From positions 82,000,324 to 82,064,323 of the forward strand of contig CP136061.1 of the NCBI GenBank assembly GCA_032622095.1: DNA of 64,000 nucleotides, written 5' to 3'. Below the pieces are notes generated by a model. That model was not told the origin of the DNA. It ran no database searches and saw nothing but the letters and a program-made list of their open reading frames with translations. Positions 1 to 11,559 of the stretch are shown here, one piece after another. Origin of the DNA: Siphonodentalium dalli. Its lineage: Eukaryota > Mollusca > Scaphopoda > Gadilida > Siphonodentaliidae. Numbering within the stretch: the first letter of the stretch is position 1; each line of letters starts with the position of its first letter. The position numbers were made by a program, and so were the translations under genes.

Positions 1-872
1 CAAATTAATGGTGACCCAATTAAGTCACTTGAACAAATATATCTTCATAACTGTCATATTTATATGGGGATGCGAATCAGGGCATTCATATAATGAGCTA
101 GCAAAATAGATACATAGAAGAAAGCACTAAAATTATATTTATCATTCTATTTAAGAGATACATATATTCTTGCAAACTGAGAGACCTCGAAGTGTCAGAA
201 GATTGCATATTAGAAAGGCTGTTCCATTCAATATAGTGTCCAAAAATGTTACAATTTTCAGGAGATATGGAAATGTATGAAAAGCCTGTTCAAAAATAGT
301 GGTCACAGTGTGCAGTCAAATATAGTTTCTTCTGAGATGAAAGAAAACGCAGTCAGTAGCACGTGACTTTTCAGGATCCTCCAATACTGACATCTGCCAA
401 GGGTATATCTGCCCGATACAGCGGATTTAATTATTTTTTTAGAAGACTCATCGCCTAACAACTGAAAATCTCGCTGTGTCTGGCACATGTAGCTCATATT
501 CTGCATAGCAACATTTCCTTTAAGCTGATAATATTTAGCCAATATGTCGCACCATGGCCATTTCTTTAAAACATCTGTATCTTCGTGGAGATATGAAAGA
601 TAGGTGTCCTCAAGATCTTATCCTAACCCACTAGACTTATTGACACATCTCTATATTGAAAACCCAATGTCGTCATTTATTTTTGCAAACTAATATGTTT
701 ATGATGTTCATGTTTCATGTTGTAACGTCCGAAGTATACGCAGTTGTAAATAAATAAATACTTCTTTATTGGTGGAATTGATTAGTCGCGATAAACAAAA
801 TGACGATCGGCATGGTGAGTCGCTACTTATATTCCATGTGTAAGAGTCATGTTTTGTGATGCTATTTGAATA
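1..872. other. AT-rich stretch without a recognisable gene
   Basis: I see no supported gene here. A 79-codon minus-strand open frame (303-542) has no recognisable domain and no splice or homology support. A short TAAA-type run lies near 747-765. It is probably intergenic DNA or decayed repeat. Confidence 0.5.
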
Positions 873-989
873 CACAATTTATCAGAATACGTGTAACACT
901 TTGAGCAAGAGTAATCCCTATTCCCACCAAATATCCACAACAGGGTTTCATATCACTTTAACCTGGGCAACGACGGGTAACCCTGCTAG
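873..989 (+). mobile_element. Helitron-like 3' terminus (non-autonomous copy)
   Basis: The segment ends in a small stem-loop (ACCTG pairing with CGGGT) followed shortly by CTAG and a T at 986-990. That is the arrangement expected of a Helitron 3' end: a hairpin just before CTRR, inserted before T. A diverged copy lies in the opposite orientation at 26659-26790. The two share the word TTTGAGCAAGAGT about 90 bp upstream and the same hairpin and CTAG end. I did not find a 5' TC terminus, so the full length is unknown and the class call is inference. Confidence 0.5.
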
Positions 990-1018
990 TATATACATAT
1001 ATAGAGGATATGAAATGA

Positions 1019-1115
1019 GTGTTTCTCTCATATGATATTTATGAAACGAGTCTAAGAATTTTCAGTTTTCTCGAGCCTCGTGACGAGTTTCATAAATATC
1101 ATACGAGAGAAACAC
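1019..1115. repeat. Imperfect inverted repeat (34-bp arms)
   Basis: Arms at 1019-1052 and 1082-1115 are reverse complements at about 31 of 34 positions, around a 29-nt loop. It could be a foldback element or MITE core. No target-site duplication is obvious. Confidence 0.75.
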
Positions 1116-1397
1116 GAATTACATATTCTATTTATCATATGACACCTATAAATTGATTATGATGTCCAAAACGCACACAAATTACTAAATAGCTATATGA
1201 CATCGGCAGCAAAAGGTTAATGTGACGTCACTTCATTGCACCGGAAGCCCAATTACACCTGGTGAACTAGCAGAAATAATATGCACGCGAAGATATAGTG
1301 CGCTATTCTGTTCTCAGTTTGTGACATTATATCGTATGTTTATTAGATAAATACGAATTACATATTCTATTTATCGTATAACAATGTCCAAAACTAT
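1113..1397. repeat. Pair of diverged direct repeats, spacing about 238 bp
   Basis: The block at 1113-1175 recurs at 1351-1397. Both contain CGAATTACATATTCTATTTA and, further on, ATGTCCAAAAC. The first copy continues directly from the right arm of the inverted repeat at 1019-1115, so both may belong to one composite repeat family. A short palindrome centred on ACTAG lies near 1554-1577. Confidence 0.65.
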
Positions 1398-1399
1398 AT

Positions 1400-3485
1400 A
1401 TTTCAAGATTATAATTGCGATAATTTCGGCATCGCGTTGATAGACGCGCACGAATTTGACCTGCATTTAGTTAGAGATACGGCTCGGCACCGGCTGCCAT
1501 TCAGCCAATCAAAACACACTTTTGTCAGCAAACCAATCAAATTATCGGAAGGTGATATGAACTAGTAGTTCATATGAAATTGATTTATGACATACTTTCC
1601 AACGTAAATAATGATTGAGTCATATGATAAATATGTATACTTGAATGGAAGAACATTTAAATATACCTTACTTTTAGCATGTACGTGTATATGTAATGTT
1701 TTATACACGTGTAGCACATATTTATATATCTTTGTTTTAAAGTGTACGTGTTGGCCTATTCCTGATATGGTAGAAATAAAGAGCGTTCTTTAACTTATGT
1801 GAGAAAAAATTAAAACAGCTGGGAAATGGCTGTGGCCATGGCAAATACTTTTCAGAACATTTGACGCCGGTTTATCAATATTTCATGTGTTTGTCAACCT
1901 ATCTTATAACTGCTTCCGTATTACGTATGCACAATTTAGAAGCTCGGATGAGCCAAGTCCGTTTAAAAATGAAAAAAAAATTTAATCTATTTTTAATAAT
2001 ATTTTTTTTTTTTAGCAAAATGTTTAAAAGATCTAAATGTGCGCGAAGCGGACACGGGGATAACATTCCCTCGGCCTTTTGTCCAGCTCCTAAATCGATA
2101 AATAAATGGAGTTTGATTCAGCTAATATATACGTGTATATATGTAATGCATGTATACACGTATGCATGTATCATGTATTTGATTATGTCCAACATTGTAT
2201 AAAAACATGTATAATGATTTGTTATTTTTGGTTTAACGAGATTAAAGATTGAACATCTCATTAGATAGCGTGCGACCGTGTCCATCTTATTCGAGACAAT
2301 GGTAGTATAATAGCTTAGTTTGGAGTTTGGGATTATACCCGGTAAGATTTGAAAGGGCCGTCGGTCCTCTCCTACAACCCACGTTTGAATGACGTAATTC
2401 CGCTGAAGAGCTTTTGTAGAGTTTGTGAGATTGATATATACCCATGCACGGTAGGTGTTTGCCTACCGTGCCTGGGGTGGATGCCACCAAAGCAAGAAGC
2501 AAAGCCCCACCCCCATTCCGAACTAGGACCGGCGGAGACGACTTACCTTGATTTATATGTGTGAGTTTTATGCGTTGATATATATATTGTTTTCAGTTGT
2601 GAATAGTTGTACTTATTGTCCAATTTAGTGCTTGTATGGTCTCCAGTTGCCTTAGTCTGTTGTATTCCGGGCCTGTACTGCGGGGTCAACTCTAGGAAGA
2701 GGGTGCAATGCCAGTCGGTTGACTTAAGGTCCTTTGGGGCTCTTCAACTCTCGATGGGGCAATGCCCGCCTTCCACTCCAGTGCGAGTGTCAGAACCCGT
2801 TGACCTGGTTGTGTATGGCAGTCGCGGACGAGGAAGCAGCTGGGACCAGACTGTGTTTTTGGTGTATCTCTGAAGGTTTGGAGTGCCAAGTAGTGTTTAC
2901 GATTATTATGTCCCACCCGTCCTCTCATAGGCACGGGCGCGGGTGAAAACGTGTATTTGCAAATTGTAGTTGCACATGTAGTTGTTAGTAGTTTTGAGGA
3001 CATTCATCAGCGCCCTAGCTACCTTAGGTTTTGATATTATTGTTACTCTTGTTAGGTGGTCGATATGGCGAATTTTGCCTGTGTGTGGGTTAGTACATGA
3101 TAACTTATTATTTATATTATTGAGGATTTGCATTACTGCAGGGTGGCGTGGCCAATCCACTGTGTTCACCTGCCGATGATCACTACGCACCAAAGAGCCC
3201 TCTGAAACATAATTAATAATTACCTGTTTCCTAGGAGGGGATGACTGGTAGAATTACCTGTTTGGGGAGTTGTTCCGTGGGTATCTGAAAGAGATTTTGA
3301 TCATTAGACTTACCATACGTTTGACTGGACTGTGTTAGTAACCTGATCGACATCGCGTGTTTATTAGGTTCTTAAGGTGTATGTCTATTGGTTGTTTGTT
3401 GATTGTTAAGTATTATTAAATTATGGAAGTATAGGTGTGACCATTGAGGGATAACACATAACACATAAAGATCCGTGATCTCGCC
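1400..3485. other. No supported gene; dispersed-repeat fragments
   Basis: I recognise no conserved protein on either strand. Positions 1745-1793 carry, on the minus strand, a copy of the dispersed word CGCTCTTTATT followed by ACCATATCAGGAATA, which also occurs at 16553-16960. The word AAATGTGCGCGAAGC near 2035-2052 is shared with about 9885-9900. The less AT-rich part (2440-3000) lies just beyond the 3' end of the minus-strand LINE at 3490-4575 and could be its 3' untranslated region. Confidence 0.45.
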
Positions 3486-3489
3486 GGCC

Positions 3490-4575
3490 TGGTTTTTATG
3501 TTTTGTTTTTGGATAGTAGTGTTTTCCTGACCTCTAGTTCGTCGATTATGGTGCTGCCTTGTAGTCTGATGCGACTGTTTGCCGCTAGTGTTTGGAGTCT
3601 AATGTGGAATGTGGGTATGTCGGCTGTATTATGTAATGCCCTGATGGGGGTTCGTATACTTTCTTGGAGTGCCATTCTCAATGCTTTGTTTTGGATTACT
3701 TGGAGTTTGTTGAGTGTAGATTTGGGTAAGTCGGCGGTTATGATAGCCCCATATTACATGATTCGTCGTATAAATTGCTTATATAGCTTAATTAAGGTTC
3801 CAGGATTGAGTCCCCATAATGTGCCCCTGAGCATCTTTAATAGCCCAATTCTTTGGTAGGCCCTGTTTTTAATATGTGTTTTGAAAGATAGTTTATGGTC
3901 AAGAGTTATGCCCAGGAGTGTTGCCTCCTGGGTTTGTTCGAATATTTCCCCATATATGGACAATTTGAGTTTGTATTTGGTATTTTTTCTGCTAAAGAGG
4001 ATTAATTGCGTTTTTTTGGCGTTCAGTTTGATGCGCCATTTAGACTACCACCCTTCCAGGTCATTGAGTTGTTTTTGTAGTCTGAATTCCAGCGTTTTGG
4101 GGTCCCCCTATGGTCCAAAGGCCCAGATCATTGGCGAACTGTGAGATTTGTATGTTGTGTGGTGAATTGTTGGGTATGTCGTTGACGTATATTAAGAAAA
4201 GTAGCGGACTTAATACGGACCCCTGTGGCGTACTGGCTTTAAGGTTGACGCTGTCTGAAATTTCTTCCCCGACCCTTACTTTGATAGATCTTTGCATGAG
4301 AAATTAAGAGATAAGTCTTAACATTTTGGTGGGGAAGTCGGTTGTTATTTTTAGTTTGTATCGAAGGCCGTGGTGCCATACTGAATCGAAGGCCTTTTCT
4401 ACATCCAAGAAATGGCAGCCCCCTCCCAGCCCCGGCCTATTGCTGTGCGCATATCTTCTACTATTCTATAAACAAGTTCGGTTCCCTCTTTGCCTTTACG
4501 ATATGCACGTTGGAATTTATTGAAAATGTGTTGGTTCTTAAGGTGGGTTAATATTCTAGAGCTGATAATTCGTTC
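3490..4575 (-). pseudogene. Degenerate jockey-like LINE reverse transcriptase
   Basis: Read from 4575 downwards, the minus strand encodes ordered pieces of a non-LTR reverse transcriptase. They are a region ending FLDVEKAFDSVWHHGL (about 4420-4370), then STPQGSVLSPLLFLIYVNDI and a catalytic box FANDLGLWT (about 4297-4061), then a thumb segment with LLGITLDHKLSF (3963-3754), and a C-terminal helix-rich stretch down to about 3496. The FxDD box reads FAND, so the first catalytic aspartate is replaced by asparagine. Several frameshifts separate the blocks. The endonuclease half is missing, so this is a 5'-truncated, inactive copy. The jockey assignment rests on motif style only. Confidence 0.8.
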
Positions 4576-4746
4576 GATGGTAGTATAGTGGGTGTCAGTC
4601 AGTTCTTATATAACCTTTGATAGTTCCGCCAAGTCTATACGAGGTGTGAAATCTTGTCATGACGTGGTGTTTTTTTAAATCTTGAGTGACAGTACATTAG
4701 TTAACAAAAACAGTTATTTATTATCATGTCATCGAATCTGTGAAAT

Positions 4747-7316
4747 GTGACCTTGGCTAATCCTGCCACCAGACTAAACCGAGATCAGATGATCATTTGT
4801 CGTAGAAAATACAAAGAAACTATGATTTCAAGTAAACGGCGACACAACCATAAAGTGGCTCGTAAAATAGATATGCTCCTGACACATTCGAGTAGCGATT
4901 ACTGGAAGCTCATAAAAGGTCTCGATAAACATGATTCAAACCAACCTGCTCACGATACCGAAACATTTAGTGAGTATTTTCAACAAGAAGATGAAACATT
5001 ATCAACCGGAAGCTCAACTAATAAACCACAACAAGACGAATTATACATCGACGAATGGAGGCATACCGATAACACTGCACTAAATTCTGATATAAAACTT
5101 GACGAGATAAAGCCATTAAGCGTTTGAAAATGAATAAGTCACCAGGTTTTGACACCATATGTAATGAACACATCGCGAAAGCAATGCCACATCTTAGTGA
5201 ACAGTATCTGAATTATTTCAACCTGATATTCAGAACTGGCATTTTGCCCCGCGATTGGACTATACGTTTGATAGGACCCATCTATAAGAGAAAGGGGGAA
5301 CGTCTTGACCCAGCAAATTATCGGAAAATAACACTTCTGAGTTGCATGGCGAAACTTTTCACTATAGTATAATCAGCGAACGGTTGAGTGTATTCCTTGC
5401 CGAGAACCAAATCCAAGGGGAACCCAAAGCTGGTTTCCGAAAAGGATATTCAACCATAGACCATACATTCTCTCTGTACACGTTGGTTCACCTGCTAAAA
5501 TCCTCTAGAAAAAGACTGTACTGTGCATTCATAGAATTCACGCGAGCCTTTGACTCAGTCTGGAGGGTAGGATTATGGGAAAAACTTCTCAGATACAACA
5601 TCAGTGGGAATGTCCTTGACGTCATCAAGGCCCTGTATTCTGACCTTAAGCTTTGTGTTTGCGTCAATGACCAGCAATCAGATTACTTTAGCTGCAACAC
5701 GGGCCTAAAACAGGGAGACAACCTCTCACCGAAACTTTTCGCGCTCTACCTGAACGATCTCGAACGGTACTTACGCAAACAAGATTGCCGCGGAATTGAA
5801 CTGAACCTAGCTGAATCAGACTCAGAACTGTTCACAAAGCTCTGTCTGATAATATATGCTGACGATACTGTGTTGATTGCCCACTCCCGCCAAACTTTGC
5901 AAAACTCACTAAATATCTTTGCGATGTACTGTAGTACTTGGCGCTTAAATATCAATTCTGACAAGACAAAAATATTGATATTTGGCAAAACACAGAAAAG
6001 AGATAATTTATGTCAGTTTAAAATTGCAGATAACAAACTTGAATTAGTAAATAGCTACAAATACCTGGGAACCCTCTTTCATAAAAACGGATCGTTCGCG
6101 AAAGAGAGAAATAGTAGATGTTACAAAGCGAAAAGTGCTTCTCAATAAAATGAGGGCTAATAATTTAAGTGTGTCTACTTAGTAGACGATGGATTTCTCA
6201 TAGATTTCTATTATAGTAGACTCTACTATAATAGAAATCTATGAGAAATCCATCGTACCGATAATGACATATGGAGCAGAAATTTGGTCACATGAAAACT
6301 TTAAATGTTTTGAAAAACTTGAAATTTGGTTTTTTAAATTCATGCTGGGCATTAAATCTTCGACACCGACACAATTTCTTTATGGTGAAACCGGTATTTT
6401 TCCAATAACAGTCAAATTTACTTGACGACTCGCGCGCTGTCATATCGGGGCAGGTTACTAACGATGGAATGTCAACGTTTACCTTTAATACTATATTATA
6501 TTTTATATACTAGGCATTCAAGAAATATTTGCAACAACCCATGGATAATTGATATAAAAGAAACTCTGAATAGATTAGGTATGGGATATATATGGAACGA
6601 CCAATATATTCATAGCCTCAATATTTTTAATGCTTCCATTAAACAAAAACTAGAAGATATCTATATCCAAGAATGGAGGGGCTGTACCTCGACATCTAGT
6701 AAATATGCCTTCTACCGAATAATCAAACAAGATTTCGGCAAAGAAAAGCACCTTAGTAGTGTAGACAATAAACTCGTTCGAGTATTCTGCGAATCAGACC
6801 AAGAAACCACCACCTCCCAATTGAAACTGGATCCTGGAATAAAATAGACTACTCCGAGAGAAAATGTACTTTATGTCTATCAGAACTGGGCGATGAATTT
6901 CATGTCATACTGAAATGTCCAGCTTTACATGATCTCCGACAGAAATATATTCCATCATATTTCTACCGAAATCCAAACACTATTAAATTGAGAGAACTTT
7001 TCAATTCGGGAAAAGGAAGACAAACCACAAATCTGTCCATATTCATCAGAAGGGTTTTGCCGCTATTTAGGCTCTCCTGATGCTTCCACTGACTAATTTT
7101 ACCATATCCCAACATGGGTTGTCGCACCATATATCTTACAACTAATTTATTGCATATATACATGTATATGTACTACACATAACTGACGCATTATTTAAAA
7201 TGTATATGCTAGTACAATACAATCTGCACGCATGCGCACATAATTTATCATATTTATGTATTATGTATTCTCTGTATATCTATATGATGTTGAGAAAATA
7301 AATTGAATTGAATTAA
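4747..7316 (+). pseudogene. LINE reverse transcriptase remnant with C-terminal CCHC-like tail
   Basis: Three overlapping open segments (4747-5127, 5124-5372, 5342-6148) in different frames encode one RT broken by frameshifts. Visible blocks are KMNKSPGFDTI, DPANYRKITLLSCMAKLF, AGFRKGYSTIDH, LKQGDNLSPKLFALYLNDL, the catalytic IIYADDTVLIAHS, and a thumb with KYLGTLFHKNGSF. After a palindromic insertion (6180-6227) the frame resumes as the C-terminal part (6263-6847), then CTLCLSELGDEFHVILKCP (about 6865-6920) and a stop near 7079. The 3' end has a TTGAATTGAATT tail near 7299-7316, typical of LINEs ending in short repeats. The endonuclease is absent, so the copy is 5'-truncated. The clade is uncertain. 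Confidence 0.85.
6186..6256. repeat. Perfect 35-bp-arm palindrome inside the LINE
   Basis: Arms 6186-6220 and 6222-6256 are exact reverse complements with a single base (6221) between them. A smaller perfect palindrome, GTCTACTTAGTAGAC (6173-6187), sits at its left edge. The right arm is genuine LINE coding sequence continuous with 6257 onward. The left arm is its inverted copy, so 6180-6227 is an extra 48 bp in the gene and introduces an in-frame TAG. Confidence 0.93.
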
Positions 7317-7571
7317 ATATTGCATAGTTGTTTTCAATGTTGTTAGAACAAAGTGATGATTTTAAATATTTCCTAAAGCATGTACTTACACATACAACTG
7401 ATCTCTGGATCTGATTATACATGTAATAAATTATACAGAAATAGTAGATGTTACAAAGCGAAAAGTGCTTCTCAATAAAATGAGGACTAATAATTTAAGT
7501 GTGTCTACTTAGTAGACGATGGATTTCTCATAGATTTCTATTATAGTAGACTCTACTATAATAGAAATCTA

Positions 7572-8616
7572 ATGACATATGGAGCAGAAATTTGGTCACA
7601 TGAAAACTTTAAATGTTTTGAAAAACTTGAAATTTGGTTTTTTACATTCATGCTGGGCATTAAATCTTCGACACCGACACAATTTCTTTATGGTGAAACC
7701 GGTATTTTTCCAATAACAGTCAAATTTAAGACTCGAGCGCTGTCATATCGGGGCAGGTTACTAACGATGGAATGTCAACGTTTACCTTTAATACTATATT
7801 ATATTTTATATACTAGGCATTCAAGAAATATTTGCAACAACCCATAGATAATTGATATAAAAGAAACTCTGAATAGATTAGGTATGGGATATATATGGAA
7901 CGACCAATATATTCATAGCCTCAATATTTTTAATGCTTCCATTAAACAAAAACTAGAAGATATCTATATCCAAGAATGGAGGGGCTGTACCTCGACATCT
8001 AGTAAATATGCCTTCTACCGAATAATCAAACAAGATTTCGGCAAAGAAAAGTACCTTAGTAGTGTAGACAATAAACTCGTTCGAGTATTCTGCGAATCAG
8101 ACCAAGAAACCACCACCTCCCAATTGAAACTGGATCCTGGAATAAAATAGACTACTCCGAGAGAAAATGTACTTTATGTCTATCAGAACTGGGCGATGAA
8201 TTTCATGTCATACTGAAATGTCCAGCTTTACATGATCTCCGACAGAAATATATTCCATCATATTTCTACCGAAATCCAAACACTATTAAATTGAGAGAAC
8301 TTTTCAATTCGGGAAAAGGAAGACAAACCACAAATCTGTCCATATTCATCAGAAGGGTTTTGCCGCTATTTAGGCTCTCCTGATGCTTCCACTGACTAAT
8401 TTTACCATATCCCAACATGGGTTGTCGCACCATATATCTTACAACTAATTTATTGCATATATACATGTATATGTACTACACATAACTGACACATTATTTA
8501 AAATGTATATGCTAGTACAATACAATCTGCACGCATGCGCACATAATTTATCATATTTATGTATTATGTATTCTCTGTATATCTATATGATGTTGAGAAA
8601 ATAAATTGAATTGAAT
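7572..8616 (+). pseudogene. Second copy of the LINE C-terminal region
   Basis: Open segments 7572-7847 and 7884-8150, plus the C-rich tail reading CTLCLSELGDEFHVILKCP (about 8168-8223), duplicate the first copy. They start at MTYGAEIWSHENF. A stop (TAG) at 7845-7847 replaces the tryptophan codon found in the first copy. No RT domain precedes it, so it cannot encode a working protein. The TTGAATTGAATT tail recurs near 8604-8616. Confidence 0.85.
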
Positions 8617-8741
8617 TAAATATTGCATAGTTGTTTTCAATGTTGTTAGAACAAAGTGATGATTTTAAATATTTCCTAAAGCATGTACTTACACATACAA
8701 CTGATCTCTGGATCTGATTATACATGTAATAAATTATACAG

Positions 8742-10261
8742 TCTGCGTTTCTGTTTTCCTTACTCGGCATTAATAGATTATACATAAAGAGCGTAGTTTA
8801 AGCATATTGTCATCGTTTGACGACAAATTAACAAAAATTAAAACATGGGATAAATGGTGTTTTTTTTAATTATGAACTTTTGTGACGTGTTACTTACGGA
8901 TGATTGTGTCGATTTTCGCTACGCCTGCGCCATAAAACTATAGTTCAGGCGCAATTATAATCGTCTCAACTAAATATCGATAATTGTCCTGAACGTTGTT
9001 CAATCTTTTAGTGACCGTGACAATGTCCCCAGTTAGTTTTCTGGTTTTCCTTGGCGACAAAACTGACATTCCGCATGCGTATGCATGTGAATAATTTCCT
9101 ATCAATATGTACATGTAACATGGTGACGGAATCACCCCGAACCACGCAACATCCAATTTAGACAGATACATGTAGGCGACATACATGTGAATACATGCAG
9201 ATAAATATTAACGAGAATATACAACACATCAGCATACATGCACACACACACATGGCTTTAATTGCATGACATCGATAATCTATGCACATGTACATGGACC
9301 CCAGAGAAATTAGAATACGATATTTACTACAAATAACGATTTATAAACAAAAATTGGAATGGCGACTCATGGTAACCTGGAGATTGTCATTACGGTGTTA
9401 GTTTTACTAAAGTTTGAAAATGATATTATTATTATACGATTTGTTGATAAATGCACGGCATACTGATATGCCAGCTGACATGCTCTGAACAATACTTGTA
9501 TTTGACAATGTCAGAGATATTTACAAGCTGTATTCTGAGGTTTTCGCACAGAAGTAAAATTAATGCTCTTTATTTCTACCGCGTGAGGACTAGACTATAA
9601 CAAGCAATGCTCTTTATCGTTCCATGTTCGCGACCCAAACGTTCTCAAAGTCGATCGCTATAATTAATACAGAAAGAGACCATACATGTACATGTATAGC
9701 AATTTATCGACATACAATTGTACTTTATTGATCCCTGGAACCTGACCGCTGTGTAAAAAAATCGATCATAATTTTGAATTTTCAAACCACCTTTAAATTG
9801 AGCAAGAAGTTCAAAAGAAAAATCAATAATTCTTTTTTTAAATACTAAGAAAAAAATCATCATGTTAACATTTTTAAAAGACCAAAATGTGCGCGAAGCA
9901 CGCAAAGGGAGTATATAATGAAGTCTTCCGTTTAACAATATCCTGTTTCTAGTTTTTATATAAATATACTATTATACATTAATATGCTGGTTTTTTTTTC
10001 AAAAGGTTTTATGAAAACAGATAAAAAAGACAATTGCGGAAAATGCAATGCTATTCCCGTTGCGCAGATAAGAGTTTCGCGGTGAATGTCGGCGATGATT
10101 CGCGGTGGTTTGTAGTGAGGTATGAAGAGACTGCCACCACCAACAGATTGCACAATAGCACCTTGCCAATCCTCTGCACTCAAGCTTTTGGTGTTGAATC
10201 ACTCTCCCAAAAATATCCACACGGTGTTGAGTGTTTTCCTTATACCACACGCTTTCTATAC
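8742..10261. other. No gene recognised; dispersed repeats
   Basis: Several short open frames on both strands lack domains. Two copies of TGCTCTTTAT (9564 and 9607) belong to the dispersed CGCTCTTTATT family. The segment 9840-9905 shares an A-rich block ending in ATGTGCGCGAAGC with 2000-2052, which indicates an old dispersed repeat. Confidence 0.45.
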
Positions 10262-10683
10262 TGTATAGGAGAGTTATGCAATATGATGAATACGAGAGTA
10301 CACAGATAATTAACAAGATCATACATTAATTGTTTATGACTGGTTGTACTCATTGTACAACACAGGTATGAGTAGAAGAGTAAAATAATCCAGTAACAAT
10401 AGTGTGATGTACGCTATAGTGAGAGTATAGATAACATGGATATCATGATACCTCAGACCTTATATGGACACGCGATACCACCACTCCTGAAATAACTACC
10501 CGTTCTCGAGAGAGTGAACTTCACTTCTCCCTGAACCTTGCTGCCACCAACATCTCTATCTAACCTGTGCATAGTGCTTACCGGCAAAGACTTATTTAAA
10601 AATATAAAAAGTATCAAACCTTCTGGACTCTTCATTGTTCCCGTTCACGGCCAACTCTACAATCACCACCAGTCTACATGACA
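10262..10683 (+). repeat. 5' LTR of a Ty3/Gypsy-type element
   Basis: The block begins TGTATAGGAG and ends ATGACA, the TG...CA form expected of an LTR. About 90 percent of it recurs at 23554-23959 with only small indels, and the similarity stops at both proposed ends. It lies directly upstream of a primer-binding-site-like sequence and a pol gene in the same orientation, which fixes its role. It contains a possible TATATGG promoter box near 10461. Similarity and length were judged by eye. Confidence 0.82.
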
Positions 10684-10686
10684 AAC

Positions 10687-10700
10687 TGGTGCCGCGAGCT
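10687..10700 (+). promoter_or_regulatory. Putative primer binding site
   Basis: TGGTGCCGCGAGC starts three bases after the LTR end. A TGG start complementary to a tRNA CCA end, next to the LTR, is the standard layout for priming minus-strand DNA synthesis. I cannot name the tRNA from sequence alone. Confidence 0.6.
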
Positions 10701-10839
10701 TAAACAGAACCTGTGTTTCGTTCAAACGTGAGTACTTACGCCACCAACCAACCTGTACATTTCTTTTGATTTGATCATTTAAATTAAATAAACACAATAC
10801 CTGCATTATGTCATAATTCTATAATGCAACCATTAGAAT

Positions 10840-11439
10840 GTGCATGTGGCAACCCAACTCAAATTATTAATTTATCATATACCTGCAATTTTGCCTTCCT
10901 TATGCCCAATCACTTTTGAAATTAAAATAACTATGAATATGATACAAAGTGACCCTACCCGCACTTCCCTGCCAGATGACGTTAATTACAGTTATGCTAA
11001 AATCGACGGACCGGTAAAAACCACAGCTCCATTAGATACACAAAAACCTTATAATCAGGAACAAACGCAAAAGATAATACAGCACTAGGACAAGATTAAA
11101 TCAAATTTGTCAATTCCTGAATACGAAAATAATATGAAGCTTATGAAAGGTATAAATCCACAAGTGTCATCGTCCATATTAATTACAATAGGCACACAAA
11201 AATATCGTGCCATACTGGACAGTGGTCCAAACATTAGTCTGTGCTCACTACAATTTTATAACAATTTAAAATATAAACCGCAAATGCAACAGATACAGTT
11301 TAGTGCGACGTCCACAAGTGGCGATGCCTTGACCATAAATGGTTACATAATATTCATTTTCCACATTAATAAAATAAAAACATCACATACATTCTATGTT
11401 TGTTCTAATATGCATCGATCTAATGAAAATGAATGGTAA
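10840..11439 (+). pseudogene. Gypsy pol: N-terminal region and aspartic protease
   Basis: One frame runs from 10840 to 11439, interrupted by a single TAG at 11086-11088. The protease signature is ILDSGPNISLCS (about 11212-11247), where the retroviral-type DSGA motif reads DSGP. The usual beta-strand and flap region follows, with TINGYIIF. In an active element it would process the polyprotein as a dimer. The region ahead of it (about 80 residues) has no gag features such as a CCHC knuckle. The frame is lost after 11439. Confidence 0.75.
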
Positions 11440-11559
11440 TATAGTGCCATTAGTTCCATATATTCACATCGCAAGTTTGGTGAGAGTTCAATCAACACAA
11501 ATTATCCCGCCAAACACAACGATGTTAACTAGAGAACGCATAATAGGGAAATAAGTTAT

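Larger units (their letters stand above)
6108..8741 (+). repeat. Tandem duplication of 1.3 kb covering the LINE 3' half
   Basis: Sequence 6108-7437 is repeated head-to-tail at 7438-8741 with very few substitutions. The second copy lacks 22 bp corresponding to 6241-6262, which removes much of the right palindrome arm. A small difference also occurs around 6420 versus 7730. The duplicated block contains the LINE C-terminal region, its 3' tail and about 120 bp of downstream flank. It therefore arose after insertion, by duplication of genomic DNA and not by a second retrotransposition. Confidence 0.93.
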
